DNA of 64,000 bases from positions 11,575,001 to 11,639,000 of the forward strand of contig JAYKKT010000073.1 of the NCBI GenBank assembly GCA_036023115.1, given 5' to 3'. Every line of letters begins with the position of its first letter. The first letter of the stretch is position 1. Source of the DNA: Brasenia schreberi. Its lineage: Eukaryota; Streptophyta; Magnoliopsida; Nymphaeales; Cabombaceae. The notes beneath the pieces were generated by a model that was not told the DNA's origin, made no database searches, and saw nothing but the letters and a program-made list of their open reading frames with translations. Positions 12,946-24,557 of this stretch are shown piece by piece. The position numbers and the translations under genes were made by a program.

Positions 12946-13658
12946 GTACTCTTGAGTTATTAGGCTGATTCCTTTAATTGAGCTTTTAACTTGTATATTA
13001 AAACCAAAATGCACAAGCCATATCCCTTATAAGTGGGGGCCTACATGGGTATATAGTCACCATTGTGCTTCATTTGGAGACGTCTAGTTGTATATTTACA
13101 AACAAAAGGATTCCGACATAAAGCAGCAGAACCTGATTCCAAAGCCTATAGATTTTCAAGCATGCTTTAGACCAAAAGGAAATTAGCGCATAAGATCTAA
13201 GCATATAAACAATCTTGGGTAAATTGGTTAAGGATTCTACTCAAGCGAAACCTAACATTCACCAGTCGTAGGCAAGCCCACAAATGATTGAAGCGAGAAA
13301 ATCAGCAATAACGGTCTGATCGTTGACAGGTGACACTGTATATCATTGGGTTCACTAACCTTAGGTCAAGAGTTCCAATGAGATCAAATGAGAAGGCACT
13401 GAGGCATCTCACACATCTAATAGGGAGCTCCAGCTTTGCCAATTTAAAAATAAACATCAGCCACCTAGAATTCAAGCGGGCTTTATCAACAAAGCGAATC
13501 GTCCATCAACTTGAGGTAGAATCAATGTCTGGTTCCTCTGCTCACTTGACACTTTAAAAGAAAACCTCATTACCTGCAATACCAGCAGATCCCGGACCAG
13601 ACTGGCAATAGACCCTCTGGAATCACAACCCATATAAGGGCAATCCTTAGACCGGAGG
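12946..13658. other. Intergenic DNA, nothing recognised
   Basis: AT-rich sequence with short spurious frames only. It ends at the left copy of the LINE target-site duplication. Confidence 0.4.
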
Positions 13659-13677
13659 AGCCATTTCAGATAAACTA
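13659..13677. repeat. LINE target-site duplication, 3'-end copy
   Basis: The 19-base string agccatttcagataaacta occurs here and again at 14749-14767, exactly bracketing the minus-strand LINE. A perfect direct repeat of this length is the expected footprint of target-primed reverse transcription. Confidence 0.9.
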
Positions 13678-14748
13678 CAACAACAACAACAACAACTAAG
13701 CCTTTTCCCATACTAGACGGGGTCGGCTACATGGATTCTTTGTTTCCACAGATCCCTATCGTGTGCCATGTTAGCAGTTAACTCCCAATAAACTAGATCA
13801 TTCTTTATTGTTTCTTTCCAACACTTTTGTGGTCGTCCTCTACCTCTTTTAATACTTTCCAAATTTAGTTTTTCTAACCTTCTTACAGGTTCTTCTTTTG
13901 ATCTTCTTTCTATATGTCCAAACCATCTTAAACGATGTTCTCTCATTTTATCCTCTATTGGTGCCACTCCTAATTTGTTTCTAATAACCTCATTATGTAT
14001 ACGGTCTTTTCTTGTATGGCCACTCATCCATCTCAACATCTTCATTTCTGTCACAGACATCTTTTGTACATGTTGATGATTAACTGCCCAACACTCAGAA
14101 CCATAAAACATGGCAGGCCTAATTGCTGCTCTATAATATTTACCTTTTAATTTTAATGGTATCTTCTTATCACAAAGAATACCTGATGCTCCTCTCTATT
14201 TTAACCAACCAGCATTAATTCTATGTGTAACATCTCCATCAATTCTTCCATCACTTTGAAAAATTGATCCTAGGTATTTAAAACTTTCCTTTTGGGGAAT
14301 GCAATGTGTGCCAATTTTAATTTCTATGTCCTCTGAAGTAGCCAAATGATCAAACTTACATTCCATATATTCTGTCTTTGTTCTACTAAGTCGGAGGCCT
14401 TTGTTTTCTAATGTTTCTCTCCATAGTTCCAATTTTCTATTAACTTTTTCCTTAGACTCCTCCACTAATACAATGTCATCTGCAAATAACATACACCAAG
14501 GTACTTCATCTTGAATATGTTTTGTTAACTCATCCATCACCATTATAAATAAGTATGGACTTAAAGTTGATCCTTGATGTAACCCAATATTAACTTCAAA
14601 GAAGTCTGTCATTCCTTCATGAGTCCTCACACATGTTTTTGCACCATCATACATGTCTCTTATAAGGTTAATATATGTCAATGGGATACCGCTTTTTTCC
14701 AAAGTTCTCCAAAGAACCTCCCTCGGTACCCTATCATAAGCTTTTTCT
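13678..14748 (-). mobile_element. 5'-truncated RTE-type LINE insertion, nearly intact reading frame
   Basis: On the minus strand the element begins inside the reverse transcriptase at [10 protein letters not shown] and continues through [26 protein letters not shown], the catalytic [21 protein letters not shown] and the thumb/C-terminal region, to a natural stop after HVADPV. The frame from 14702 to 13713 is open except for one TAG at about 14196, where relatives have Trp. The 3' end is a short (GTT)n tail (plus strand CAACAACAACAAC from 13678), typical of RTE-clade LINEs. Perfect 19-bp target duplications flank it, so both ends are defined. It lies downstream of, and on the same strand as, the RGG gene. 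No ORF1 or endonuclease domain is present because of the truncation. Confidence 0.95.
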
Positions 14749-14767
14749 AGCCATTTCAGATAAACTA
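14749..14767. repeat. LINE target-site duplication, 5'-end copy
   Basis: Second copy of the 19-base direct repeat (see 13659-13677). It abuts the truncated 5' end of the LINE. Confidence 0.9.
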
Positions 14768-15436
14768 TTAACAGAAAAGTAACCGATCACGGTGGGTCTC
14801 TCTAGTCTATTCAAGGAAAAAGATAATCTTTAGAGCCCGCTTACTGGAAGATCTATTCGTGTCTGTACATTGAGATTCCAAAATCCAAAAGGTCCAAATC
14901 AATCTCTTGGAGCTCATTCTCAGTATATAATATATGATTTGCTCACCAGAAAATGAACTGAGCTAATGGGCTTAGCGCCCTTCACTATTTACAACGCAAA
15001 AAGGCAGCAAGTAACCTGATCTGATCCGCAATTGAACAAGGATCGGTGAGAAATGACAGACAACCAGAATTCAATCAATAACAAAATCCGTCTGCCTAGA
15101 GTCGTAGACTACAATTCAACAATTAATGGAAGAAACTGAGCACTCTTAAAGAACATATAGCTTTACACAAAAGGAAGCAAACTCCTGGGCAGATATGCCA
15201 AACCTACTAAATTTTCTAACAGACATATTGAAAACTTTTTGTAAAAGATGATAAAAACTCAGATTCTTAGCATCATGTTTCGACCCAAAGCATGCCCAAT
15301 ATCGTAGAAAAGGACCACAGACAGATGCCTACTATAAACCCATCTGAAAGGGCATCTGAAGCAAAAAAAAAAAAAAAAAAAAAAGACAAAATGAAAAGCC
15401 ACTGTCCTACCAAAAAACATCACCACCAAAGGTTTT

Positions 15437-18400
15437 TCATTGCCCACCCAATTGCGGAAACTGGCTGGGATCCTCAATAGATGGGGCGGGGATGTTATCA
15501 GCACCAGTCAATCGCCTTGCAAAACCTCCTGGAAGACCTCCGCCTTCACCTCTTCCACGTCCTCGACGACCTCGACCACGGGAAGGGCCACTGTACCTCT
15601 CACCATCAGCTGGTTTCAAGAACTCATTTATGCTCACAGACTGCAAGAAAGGATCTATCAGATGTTAGTAAAGAGCGTGGTTTAATTACCGATGAAGCAG
15701 TTGGTGAGGGTGATCTGTGGAACATGCCAATACACCATTCTGGCCCTCCTATACTTACTGAACAGAAAACAAACAAAAAAAGGAAACAAAATCGGAAAAC
15801 TAGGAGCAAAGAAGAGTGAATATGAACACCATGCATATTGCCAACACCGGATATTCATTAATTCCCTATACATCTAAGCACATCAGAGAGTGTCACAAGG
15901 AAACACCTTGGGATAGTATACAGGGACCTGTATATTAAATAGCCACCATATCATAAAAATCCAGGGACGAGGAGTTTCCTGGAAATTGTTTTGTTCTTTA
16001 GTTCTCGTTCAAAAAGCATAAACATCATATACTAGGCCTTTGTGAAAGTGTTGTGTATCACAATACTTACAGCATTGTAAGAAAATATATCCAACCCCGA
16101 ACACCAAAGTAGAAATCTATGAAGTAATTCACTGACAGAGAACACATATGGAGCAAAGTTTACCCATGGCAAGAATTTAATCATCAAAACCTGCTTATGG
16201 TAATAAGTACTCATCTTAATCTTATCTCTTGGAAATTTGTGTACAGTTACCAAAAGTGTAGGCATAAAAGTGGGCATTCAAATTACCAGGGAATTGAATT
16301 GTTCATAAATCTTGTTTATGGCATGAAATCCATATATTCTCAATCCTGATTCTTATCCATCTTATGTTCAAATGAATTTGAAAAAGTTAATTATAGCATA
16401 CCTACTTAACATATTCCAGAAAATTCTAAAATATCAAGCCACCTTTTGACTCTGGCATATCTACTTGGGATTTCCAAAAAGAGCAAGTGAAATCTTACTT
16501 CACCGTGATTTTCTACAAATACCCTTATTGTTGTTCAGAACAAAGAGTTGCAACAGAATTGGGCTTTCCCACCATTGACACATTCGACTATTTTTTGATA
16601 CACAAGCTAGAATTAGGCAGACCACTAGCAGATGGCAAACTTGGGTATTTAACACCTAACCTTCTCTCAAAGCCAACTCCCAGCCAGTAAGCTTGCCTCT
16701 GTGGGGGACCCTCACCTTACTTTGGAGCAGAAATTTTTACTGGTCAATGAATAACAGGAATTTAAATCCCAAGAAGTTGCTAGTTGAATGCTTATTTGTG
16801 TTGGTAGTAGACGGATTACTAATGCATAGTGAGTATCTTATGAGTTTCCCAAATTGTCTTTTAGCTCTTAGTACAAAATACCTTCTCAGCATCGCATTAA
16901 GTGGACACCATCCAAAGCAAAAACCAACCATAATCTAAAAGCCCACTAACCTTCATTTATGTTATTGTCAAAGAGAAGCACCGTAAAATTCTAAACATTC
17001 ACCATCATAACTTCCAATCACAAAAACTGCAAAGGCTAAACAAGATCTATATGAATCTAAAGATTCTAAACTAATCATTCCTAGTTCCAGAGGTCTAGTC
17101 TGCATCTGGTCTCTCAGATACAAAACGTTTTATAGTAGAAAGCTACCATTGATAACCTTCACAAGTTATTCTTTAGAAGATACAGCATAAGAAGGGAGAA
17201 AGAAAACAATGATTCCATTCTATACTAATCAGGTAAGATATACCAATAGTAATCCACAAGGAAGTGATTAAAAACAAATGTATGTGATCGGAGAGGGCAC
17301 AACCTTCCGAACTTTCTCCTCTTTATCAAGACTATCCTTTTTCTTGAGTTTCTCTTTCTCAGATTTCTGAAAGCATCAAGGACACAACAAGTTAAGACTA
17401 ATAAAATAACTAAATTAACAAAATATGTAGACAACAAAGAGAAGGAAATTCACCAATTTCAGCACACTGTCATAATCTTTTTTCTTCTCAAGAAGCTGCA
17501 TTTCGAGAAAGTCCTTATCCAACGTAACCTTTCTCTCCTCAGTTTTCAGTGCTTGTAAAGCCTTCCTCTTCTCACTGAGAACCTTCTCATACTCATCCAA
17601 GGTCATTTCCTGCATTGGTTTGTATTGAGTAGAACATTGATAAAAGAACCACTGTTCAAAGGTGGAAAAGCATGAAAGGTGGCTAACCTTATCTCCTTCA
17701 ACCTTCTTGTCAACTGGGTCATGAGAATCAAGTTGCTCAGACTTATTCTCGACCTCTACTTTTGGTACCTCAATGGCCTCAGAAACATCCCTGATCATTA
17801 ACGTCCAATAAGTACCACAAGTTGATCAACAGTAACAACTTCAATAAGATCAGTTCATGCAGAGTGCTAATTGATGACCAAATTGTGCTTCTCATAAGCA
17901 TACACTAATGGACCCGCTTTGACAAACAGTAATATTGACCCAGAAACATACTGTACCACATGGATCTGGAATGTATCAGACAATATTATGTCCGCAAGAA
18001 GATAGACATATAGATACGTTGTGGGATGTCAGCTCTAGATAAAGTGGTATGAGGGATGTCCTATAAATATTGCCCGCTTGATAAGGGGAGATGTAATTCA
18101 GATCTGTTACAGATGAATGCTTTGTAGAAAGGCCAAATTCTCATTGAAATAAAAAAAAAGAAACCAGCTGTGCAAATCATGAACCCATTGCTTGTGCCAT
18201 GCACACAATTGGCAAGGAATCTGGCCATTCTGTGATTCCGGCGAGTTCGCTGGACCTTTGTCCAAGGCAGGAATCTGGCCGTAGTATGTTTTTTAGACCA
18301 TTATCTTTAGTGGAAGCCTCATGCTCTAGTTTCTATGGACAGTAACCCAAAGGATGGTTCCTACTGTTGGATCAGCAATGGAATTAAGGTGGACAATTTT

Positions 18401-19983
18401 GTTGGATGCTGCATTTTATCAGCATTCAGCTAGACCAATACACAATGAATGTACACTTGACAGAGAACCCACTTGCACACACTAGTGCCAGATTCTCATT
18501 CAACACCTTCCATTATATAGCATCCATCTTACCAGAAAACGCCCCCATATTAACGCTGAATGCCTAATTTCCTTGACGCAACTATGTGCTTCTGCCCATC
18601 AACTGGCATGCATCTATTCAAATATACAGTGTCGGGGGAAATCCTGAATTCTATAAATGTACCACGATGTTTGAAATACTGGAAAGAACAATAAAAAAGA
18701 AGAAAAGGGAAATCACACTATCACGAAAGGAGGATAGGTTCCATATTGCATAACAAAAAAGCCAACTTTTAAACATGGAATCCACATAAATGACCCCAAA
18801 CAAATTACACACATAATAAAGGTAGATAAAGCAAATTACACGCTTTTCTGACAAACTCGTAATATTTTTCCGTGATAAATGACTACATTTTGAAATATGA
18901 CAATAGAAAATAGACAATCTTAGAGTCGAACAATAACCTTAAGATTCATGAAAGAACGCAAGGTTAATACGTAAGGAGTGATTACCATCCAGTTGCTTCA
19001 ATACCAGTAACGGGTTTCTTATTCTCATCACTTTCCGGCTGCTTCTGTTCAACATCATTCCATCCATCAGTTCTTCGATAGGGACTCTGTCCACCTTCAC
19101 CATATTGAGCCCTTTCTCCGACTTTGTAGTTCCTGCTTTCGACACCAAATCCCCTATTCTCGTCCCCATACGGCCTGTTCTCCTTCCTGAACGGCCCGCT
19201 CATGTCCTCATAATCCTTCCCTTCTCCGCCATCATTTCCTTGATTATCTCCCCCTTCGTTACCGTAAGCTCGGTTTTCATTCCCAAACTCCCGACCATCG
19301 TGAAAGTCCCGACCCCGACCCCGGCCTCGCCCTCTCCCGCGGCCGTGACCCCGTCCACGGCCGGCTTCCTGAAACGATTTCCCATCATGGTCGCCTCCGG
19401 CATTCTTCTGGTAAGCGTTGGAGCGTAAGCGCGCATCGTCAAAATAGTCATTATTCTCCCGACCACCGTTCCCAGAATCAACACCGCCCCTTCCAAATCC
19501 ACGTCCTCTGCCACCTCTTCCCCGTCCCCTCTCAGCCTTAACTAAATCAAGTAAATCCCACCATAATCAATAAAATCAAGTCAAACTCCAAAATCAAGAC
19601 CAAAACTACAGCAAAAGCAAAATAAGAGAAAAACGCTAACCGGCGTGACGAGCCATAGAAATGGAGGATTCAGCAAAACAACACATTGAAGGAAACCGAT
19701 CATCCACGCAAGGAAGAAAATGATAAACAACAAAATAACATAATGCTAGGAGCGACAAGATCAACAACAAATAATCAGATGAAGTTGGAGAATCCATACC
19801 AGCCTCAGTGGGTGGAAGTGGCTTGGAGGGAAGCTTGGACGGGGCCGGGGCAGGGGCCGGCGGCGTAGGCTCCTGCTTCTTCTCTGAAACGGCCGATTTA
19901 GCAGCGGCAGAGGCTAGGAGAGCACCAATATCGTCAGTCTCATCGTCCAACAGAAGGGCGAATGAGTTCTCCACGCGAGCCAT
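15437..19983 (-). CDS. RGG-repeat / HABP4-PAI-RBP1 family RNA-binding protein, 6 exons
   Basis: Plant relative of Arabidopsis RGGA/RGGB/RGGC and animal SERBP1/HABP4: cytoplasmic and nuclear mRNA- and ribosome-associated proteins. Exons on the minus strand: 19983-19800, 19541-18986, 17790-17688, 17609-17454, 17366-17304, 15640-15437. All junctions are GT-AG and phases close to 421 aa, somewhat longer than the Arabidopsis proteins. The N-terminus MARVENSFALLLDDETDDIG is the acidic Stm1-like segment. A low-complexity Ala/Pro stretch follows, then exon 2 rich in RGRG/RGG repeats and Gly-Asn tracts. Exons 3-5 form a charged coiled-coil HABP4 core with MTLDEYEKVLSEKRKAL and KSEKEKLKKKDSLDKEEK. The last exon has a second RGRGRRGRGRGEGGG box and the conserved tail APSIEDPSQFPQLGG. 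The last intron is 1.66 kb. It appears functional. Confidence 0.92.
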
Positions 19984-20520
19984 GACTCAAGAGAGAGATT
20001 GACCGAGATCGAAGAAGGGAATGTCTAGCGCTTTCACCTTCTTCTTCCTCCTCAAACCCTAGATTTCAGCAGAGACGAGTTTATTGCTTGGGTCTCCATC
20101 AAAAAGGAACCCAACTCAGTATCAACACACAACACAGAGAGAGAGAGATGACTAACAAGAAACCCTAGACGTACCCGCGAATAGGCTTTATAGTGTAGGA
20201 AACCTAACCTGGGTTTAGCATTTTAACGGTGGTTTAGTCATTCCTTCCTCTTCCCATCCCGCTGTGAGAATTCGAGGCCGACTTTAAGGGATTGCTTCTC
20301 AACGAAGCTGCTGGTCATAAAGTAAGATACGCATTTCGGGTCGGGTACTAAGTTTCAGAAGCACGTCATTGCACATGAAATGACCCAACACTGTATCAAC
20401 TGAAATGATAAGGTTGGAAAAGCCACATTTGTGGTCAAGTTTGTGTTTAATGTTTGTTTAAACAGGTCAACACGATTAGCATTCAATATTTATCGTGTTT
20501 TCCATTTTCTTCTGATACAA

Positions 20521-20610
20521 TGTTCAGGCTGATACCAAATGCATGTCCAGGGCATGGAATTCATGACCAACAACTTGCGAGTTGAACCTCTAACAAGGTT
20601 GTAGTGTTCT
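20521..20610 (-). repeat. SINE-like dispersed repeat, family B
   Basis: Diverged copy of the repeat at 9415-9510, sharing AATGCATG, GAA(T/C)T(C/T)ATGA and ACTTG(T/C)GAG blocks in the same order and orientation. Confidence 0.4.
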
Positions 20611-21286
20611 TTGTGCTTGCTTCTTTTGCCACTTTAGGTGGAGAAACATGATCTTTTATTGGTCGTGTTCATGTTGGGGTTTCATGTCGAACTTGATATT
20701 GTCAGCAAGTTCATACTTAAGCTATTACTTATTTAAGATAGTACCTGCTTTACATGTATCTTTTTATCACACAGAATATTTCTTCATTTTAACCAAACTA
20801 CACCTCGGGTTCAACTCCTATATTACTATAGGATTCGAATCCTATCGGTTATTGGTTACTTATTTTGCGCATATCAAGAAATTCGATCCAAAATTGTCTC
20901 ACCCGAAACGAGTTTGGATATTGAATCAGACTAATCAGATCTCAAATAGGGTCCGGATGCATCGGACATGTTGACGTTCTTTCCTTTACTTGGTAATAAA
21001 ATAGGCTTTGTGAACCAATCTTGGTGAGCACCATCATGCACCTCATTTTCAATTAAAGTTTAAGGCCGTTACTCGCAAGCTACTACGGTTTATATAGATT
21101 AAACAATAGTTTTAGTGTGGTAGTCAAAAGAGTAGAGATAGCCCATGGTTTAAACTGTGGATTATAATTGTAAACCTGGGCTTTAATCGTGGACTATACT
21201 TTTTTTTTAAATATTCTTTCGAAAATTGGGGTGAGCCACATGTTGCCTCACCTTTAATATAAGTTAAGCCGTAGGTTCAATACTTC

Positions 21287-21430
21287 ATCTACACATGGCC
21301 GGTTCCGAACATGCCCAGTGGTTCTAACTAGAACCAAACTGGGCAACAACCAAAACTGAGGACTACCTGGGTTGGTTCTGATTTTACCTTTCATGGATCC
21401 AAAACCAGTGGTTCCAAACAACCAGTTCCT
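21287..21430. repeat. GGTTCC-rich dispersed repeat
   Basis: Begins near ATGGCCGGTTCCGAA and contains many GGTTC/GAACC-type steps. Similar segments occur at 30725-30990, 31100-31215, 32625-32900, 43418-43610, 60712-60808 and 61255-61600. Probably one non-autonomous DNA-transposon family with subterminal GGTTCC motifs. Confidence 0.5.
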
Positions 21431-22664
21431 TATATTTGTTTTATTTTTTATAAATTTCAACAGTTTTAATATTTTTCTGTGTTCCGAATAGTTTGGACCT
21501 CAAACGGTTTTAACATATTAAAGTTTAAACCAATCTAAAGCCCAAACCCAAACCCAAAACCATGTTTTGTTTTTGGTATAATGGGATGCCCAACCCACAA
21601 GTCTCATAACTAAGTTGGCGCAGACTGACCTGAATCTAATAAGCTTGTTAACCCGATTAATGAAACGCAGAGCCCAGAGCCCTCTAAGAGGGGAAGCCCT
21701 ATTAATAAAGATGGAACCTGGTCACATTTGGTGCAGTACAAACTTAATCAATACTAGAGAAAAGCCTACCTCACAAGAGTAAATATAAACAGGATTGATA
21801 CGTGCACACCCCACTGGTTTTCCCAAAAATGCCATGGTCATTTTCAAAAATTACAAAAATACGTATCTACCTCAAAACTTGATACTCTCCTTCCTCTTTC
21901 ATAAACCGACTTTTAATTCCCACTTTCTTTCATTCCTTGGGTCGTTCTTTGCTTCTCGCTTTATTTTAGGCACGTAGTAGTAGATTTATAGCTATTTCTA
22001 CTAGAAAAAATGAATTGAAATATGTTAAAACCGTAAATTTGAGAATAACCAATAAGAGAAAGGGAAGGAAGGATGGTTTTTATGATTTGTTGAGGTATGT
22101 TATTGATTTCATGTTATTGTATTAATTTTCATTAATTTTTAGTATTTTTTGAGGTTACTCGGTGCCGAAAAACTTTGATATTTCTACCCTTGCATGGATT
22201 AAAGAGGTATCCCAAACATGTCTCCCACTTTAGGTGTGTCTCTTACTTTGAATGAGACACACATGATTAAGTGTGAGCTCTCACTAAGGCGTTAGACCTC
22301 ATAAATATTTTTTCTATGTAAATATGGTTGATAGGGCAAGGGTAAGAGATCGTAACGTCATCACTTCATCTAAGAGACACAATATGATGTCATATGAAGG
22401 ACGCCCCATAGACAACAATGATAAGAAGAGGAAGTCGACCCTTCATGTTACAAGGAGTATAAATCAATCTTAGATACTGAGATAGATATTGCAAAGAGTG
22501 AAAATGAGAGATGTCCTGATATACTGGGATTATTTGAGAGCTTTAAAGGTTACATTGCACATAAGATTTGGGAGGAACTTGTACTTTAAAACTTTAGTAT
22601 AAATTTATCTAAATACTCTCTATACATGTAATGAAATCAATATTCTATATTCTAATGTATTATA

Positions 22665-22693
22665 TAAATATAAATAAATAAATAAATAAATAA

Positions 22694-22730
<37 letters not shown>
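22665..22730. repeat. Compound (AAAT)n-(AT)n microsatellite
   Basis: Roughly nine AAAT units run directly into about 15 AT units. Confidence 0.9.
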
Positions 22731-22732
<2 letters not shown>

Positions 22733-22849
22733 CACGAAATATAAAAAGTGATAACAACCCATACACTTTATATTGTGAGTAGAGTTTGACCAGTAAAAAT
22801 GATGGGTGTTAGGCCTGAGAATTAGGATGAGTGGGGTAATTAGACATGT

Positions 22850-23370
22850 GAATTTACTATACGAAGTAATAAATCACGTATTACTGATCGCTTTTATCAA
22901 ATGCTGACAACAAAAAACAAACAACTTCTATATGCCATATCATGGGGTGAAATGATTATCATACTTCATGATATCCACGAGATACTTGGTATTCCAATGA
23001 ATGGTCAACTTGGTGCCTTGACATAAGAGTTAGAAGCATGAAATGAATTTCAAGTGATATGTAGGGAATGAGCATTGATGAAGTCATATGTGAGATTAAG
23101 TCTGGGGTCGTTAAGTTTTAAGTGTTCCGAACTAATTTTTAAAGGAGGAGAGCGAGTAATGAAAATAAGACCGTATGTTATTTATTGTATCAGTTAAGGT
23201 GCATACTGTATCAAGATTAGTCTAGAGATAGGGTGTCGGTAACGCTTGTTAATCTTTTGACATATGATTGTATGAGGGTGTCCTTCTCCTTATACTCGGC
23301 ATTTTTATCTGAGCTTCTAGGTCAATATCATGGGTTAGGAATAATCCAACTCGATATACAAATACAACAC
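22850..23370 (+). pseudogene. Remnant of a plant mobile domain (PMD / MAIN-like) gene
   Basis: Conceptual translation from 22949 gives EMIIILHDIHEILGIPMNG, matching the family signature of a Glu-(Met/Cys)-(Thr/Ile)-Ile-x-Leu-x-Asp-Val-x-x-(Ile/Leu)-Leu-Gly-(Ile/Leu)-Pro followed by a polar residue and Gly. Just upstream, in another frame, is TSICH/FYMPYH-type sequence where the family has the Thr-Phe-His-Leu-Pro block. Around 23165-23340, scattered pieces resemble the Arg-Pro-Tyr-(Val/Ile)-x-Tyr block and the Ser-x-Tyr-Ser-Ala-x-Leu block, in differing frames with stops. PMDs occur in MULE and other transposons and in domesticated MAIN genes. This copy is dead, and its limits are approximate. 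Confidence 0.55.
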
Positions 23371-24510
23371 TAACATCGTTAACCAACTTTTTATACATTG
23401 TTGCTAGTGTTCAAAATGGGAACCGATTGACTTTTTTCAGCATAATGGTCAAATCAATCTTAGGTCGGAGAGTAACAATCATATAAATGTTTACTACGAA
23501 AAATATTGATTTCTATAAGATTGTTATCATGAACCGTAGAAATATATGCATAATAAACCAATGTGCAACAAATCTAAACATGCCCCAATCAACAACAACA
23601 GTCGCAGATCTAAAGTAAGTTATAAACAAACCGTACGAAAAACAAAAGCAAAAGCAATAATTAGAAGAATAACTTATATGTACGAGTCACCCTTGTGAAC
23701 TTCACTTAGAGAAATTAGCGTCCCACTATGAGTACGTATGAGTACATGTGCCTTGCTCGTAAGATTAAACACACGCAACTAAAAAAACACATACCTTACT
23801 TCGAGTCGACCTCGACTACGTCTCAGTTGCTATGACTGAGTAAAGGACTGTTGAGAGTAGTCATACCACATGTTATACCATGGGTAGAGGGGAGTAGAGA
23901 ACATAGGCAAGAGGAAAGAGAGTGCTATGAACAATGATTGATTAGGGAGCTTTAATCGTTTATTTATAGACTACGTGTTGGATTATGAATCGTGGATCCG
24001 AACCAAACGACACACCTCTTCATCTCGTAACTGGTGTCGCACGTAAGCACTCTTTATCATTAAATCAAAAGTTTTTTGTGGAAAATGATAAACCGAAGAC
24101 AATTCTTAAGCCCAAGCCCGACACGCGCATGCACACATGTGGAGTCTAGCATGTCCTCTCCAACCTCAAAGTAAATGAGTTACCAACTATATAAAATGAC
24201 ATGTGGGTTTCAATCGTTCTTCAAATAAATATGAGACTAAACTTTATCTTATCTCCGCCATCCTAACTTGTGATTTTTTATCGATCGATTGAATATTTGA
24301 AATATTAATAAATTAAATGTTATTAATGCACGTCCTCCAACTTAATTAACATTAACCTTTCATGTCTATCTTTCACTCTCGAGCTTCGGAGAAGAAATAA
24401 TGAAGAGGCCATGAGAGGAAACAAGGGCCACTCGTTATGGAGAGGAGACCGTTGAGATGTGTGGTTGCTTCATCGGAAACATCACACGCTGCTCTGTTTT
24501 TTTTGAATCG
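23371..24510. other. Intergenic DNA, nothing recognised
   Basis: No gene or RNA recognised. A/T-rich sequence leads to the UGT promoter. Confidence 0.4.
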
Positions 24511-24513
24511 GAA

Positions 24514-24522
24514 CTATAAAAA
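24514..24522 (+). promoter_or_regulatory. TATA box upstream of the UGT pseudogene
   Basis: CTATAAAAA lies 36 bases upstream of the UGT start codon, implying a very short leader. The copy therefore retains promoter-proximal sequence and is not a processed retrocopy inserted without its promoter. Confidence 0.5.
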
Positions 24523-24557
24523 CGAACTCTCTTCTACGTTGGGAAGCTAAATTTAAA

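Larger units (their letters stand above)
20010..22660. other. 5' flank of the RGG gene and intergenic DNA
   Basis: The first 150 bases upstream of the RGG start contain a (GA)n tract and CT-rich leader-like sequence consistent with its 5' UTR and promoter. The rest has no recognisable gene. It contains a SINE-like repeat (20521-20610) and a GGTTCC-rich repeat (21287-21430). Confidence 0.4.

Noticed and set aside
15259..15877. Several overlapping frames on both strands around the last RGG exon
   Set aside because: Shadows of the RGG-box exon and of poly-A/T stretches; the splice-consistent minus-strand exon 15640-15437 explains the coding signal.
19105..19514. Plus-strand Pro/Val/Ser-rich frame and an overlapping minus-strand frame
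   Set aside because: Shadows of the GC-rich RGG-repeat exon 2, whose correct frame is fixed by splice phase on both sides.
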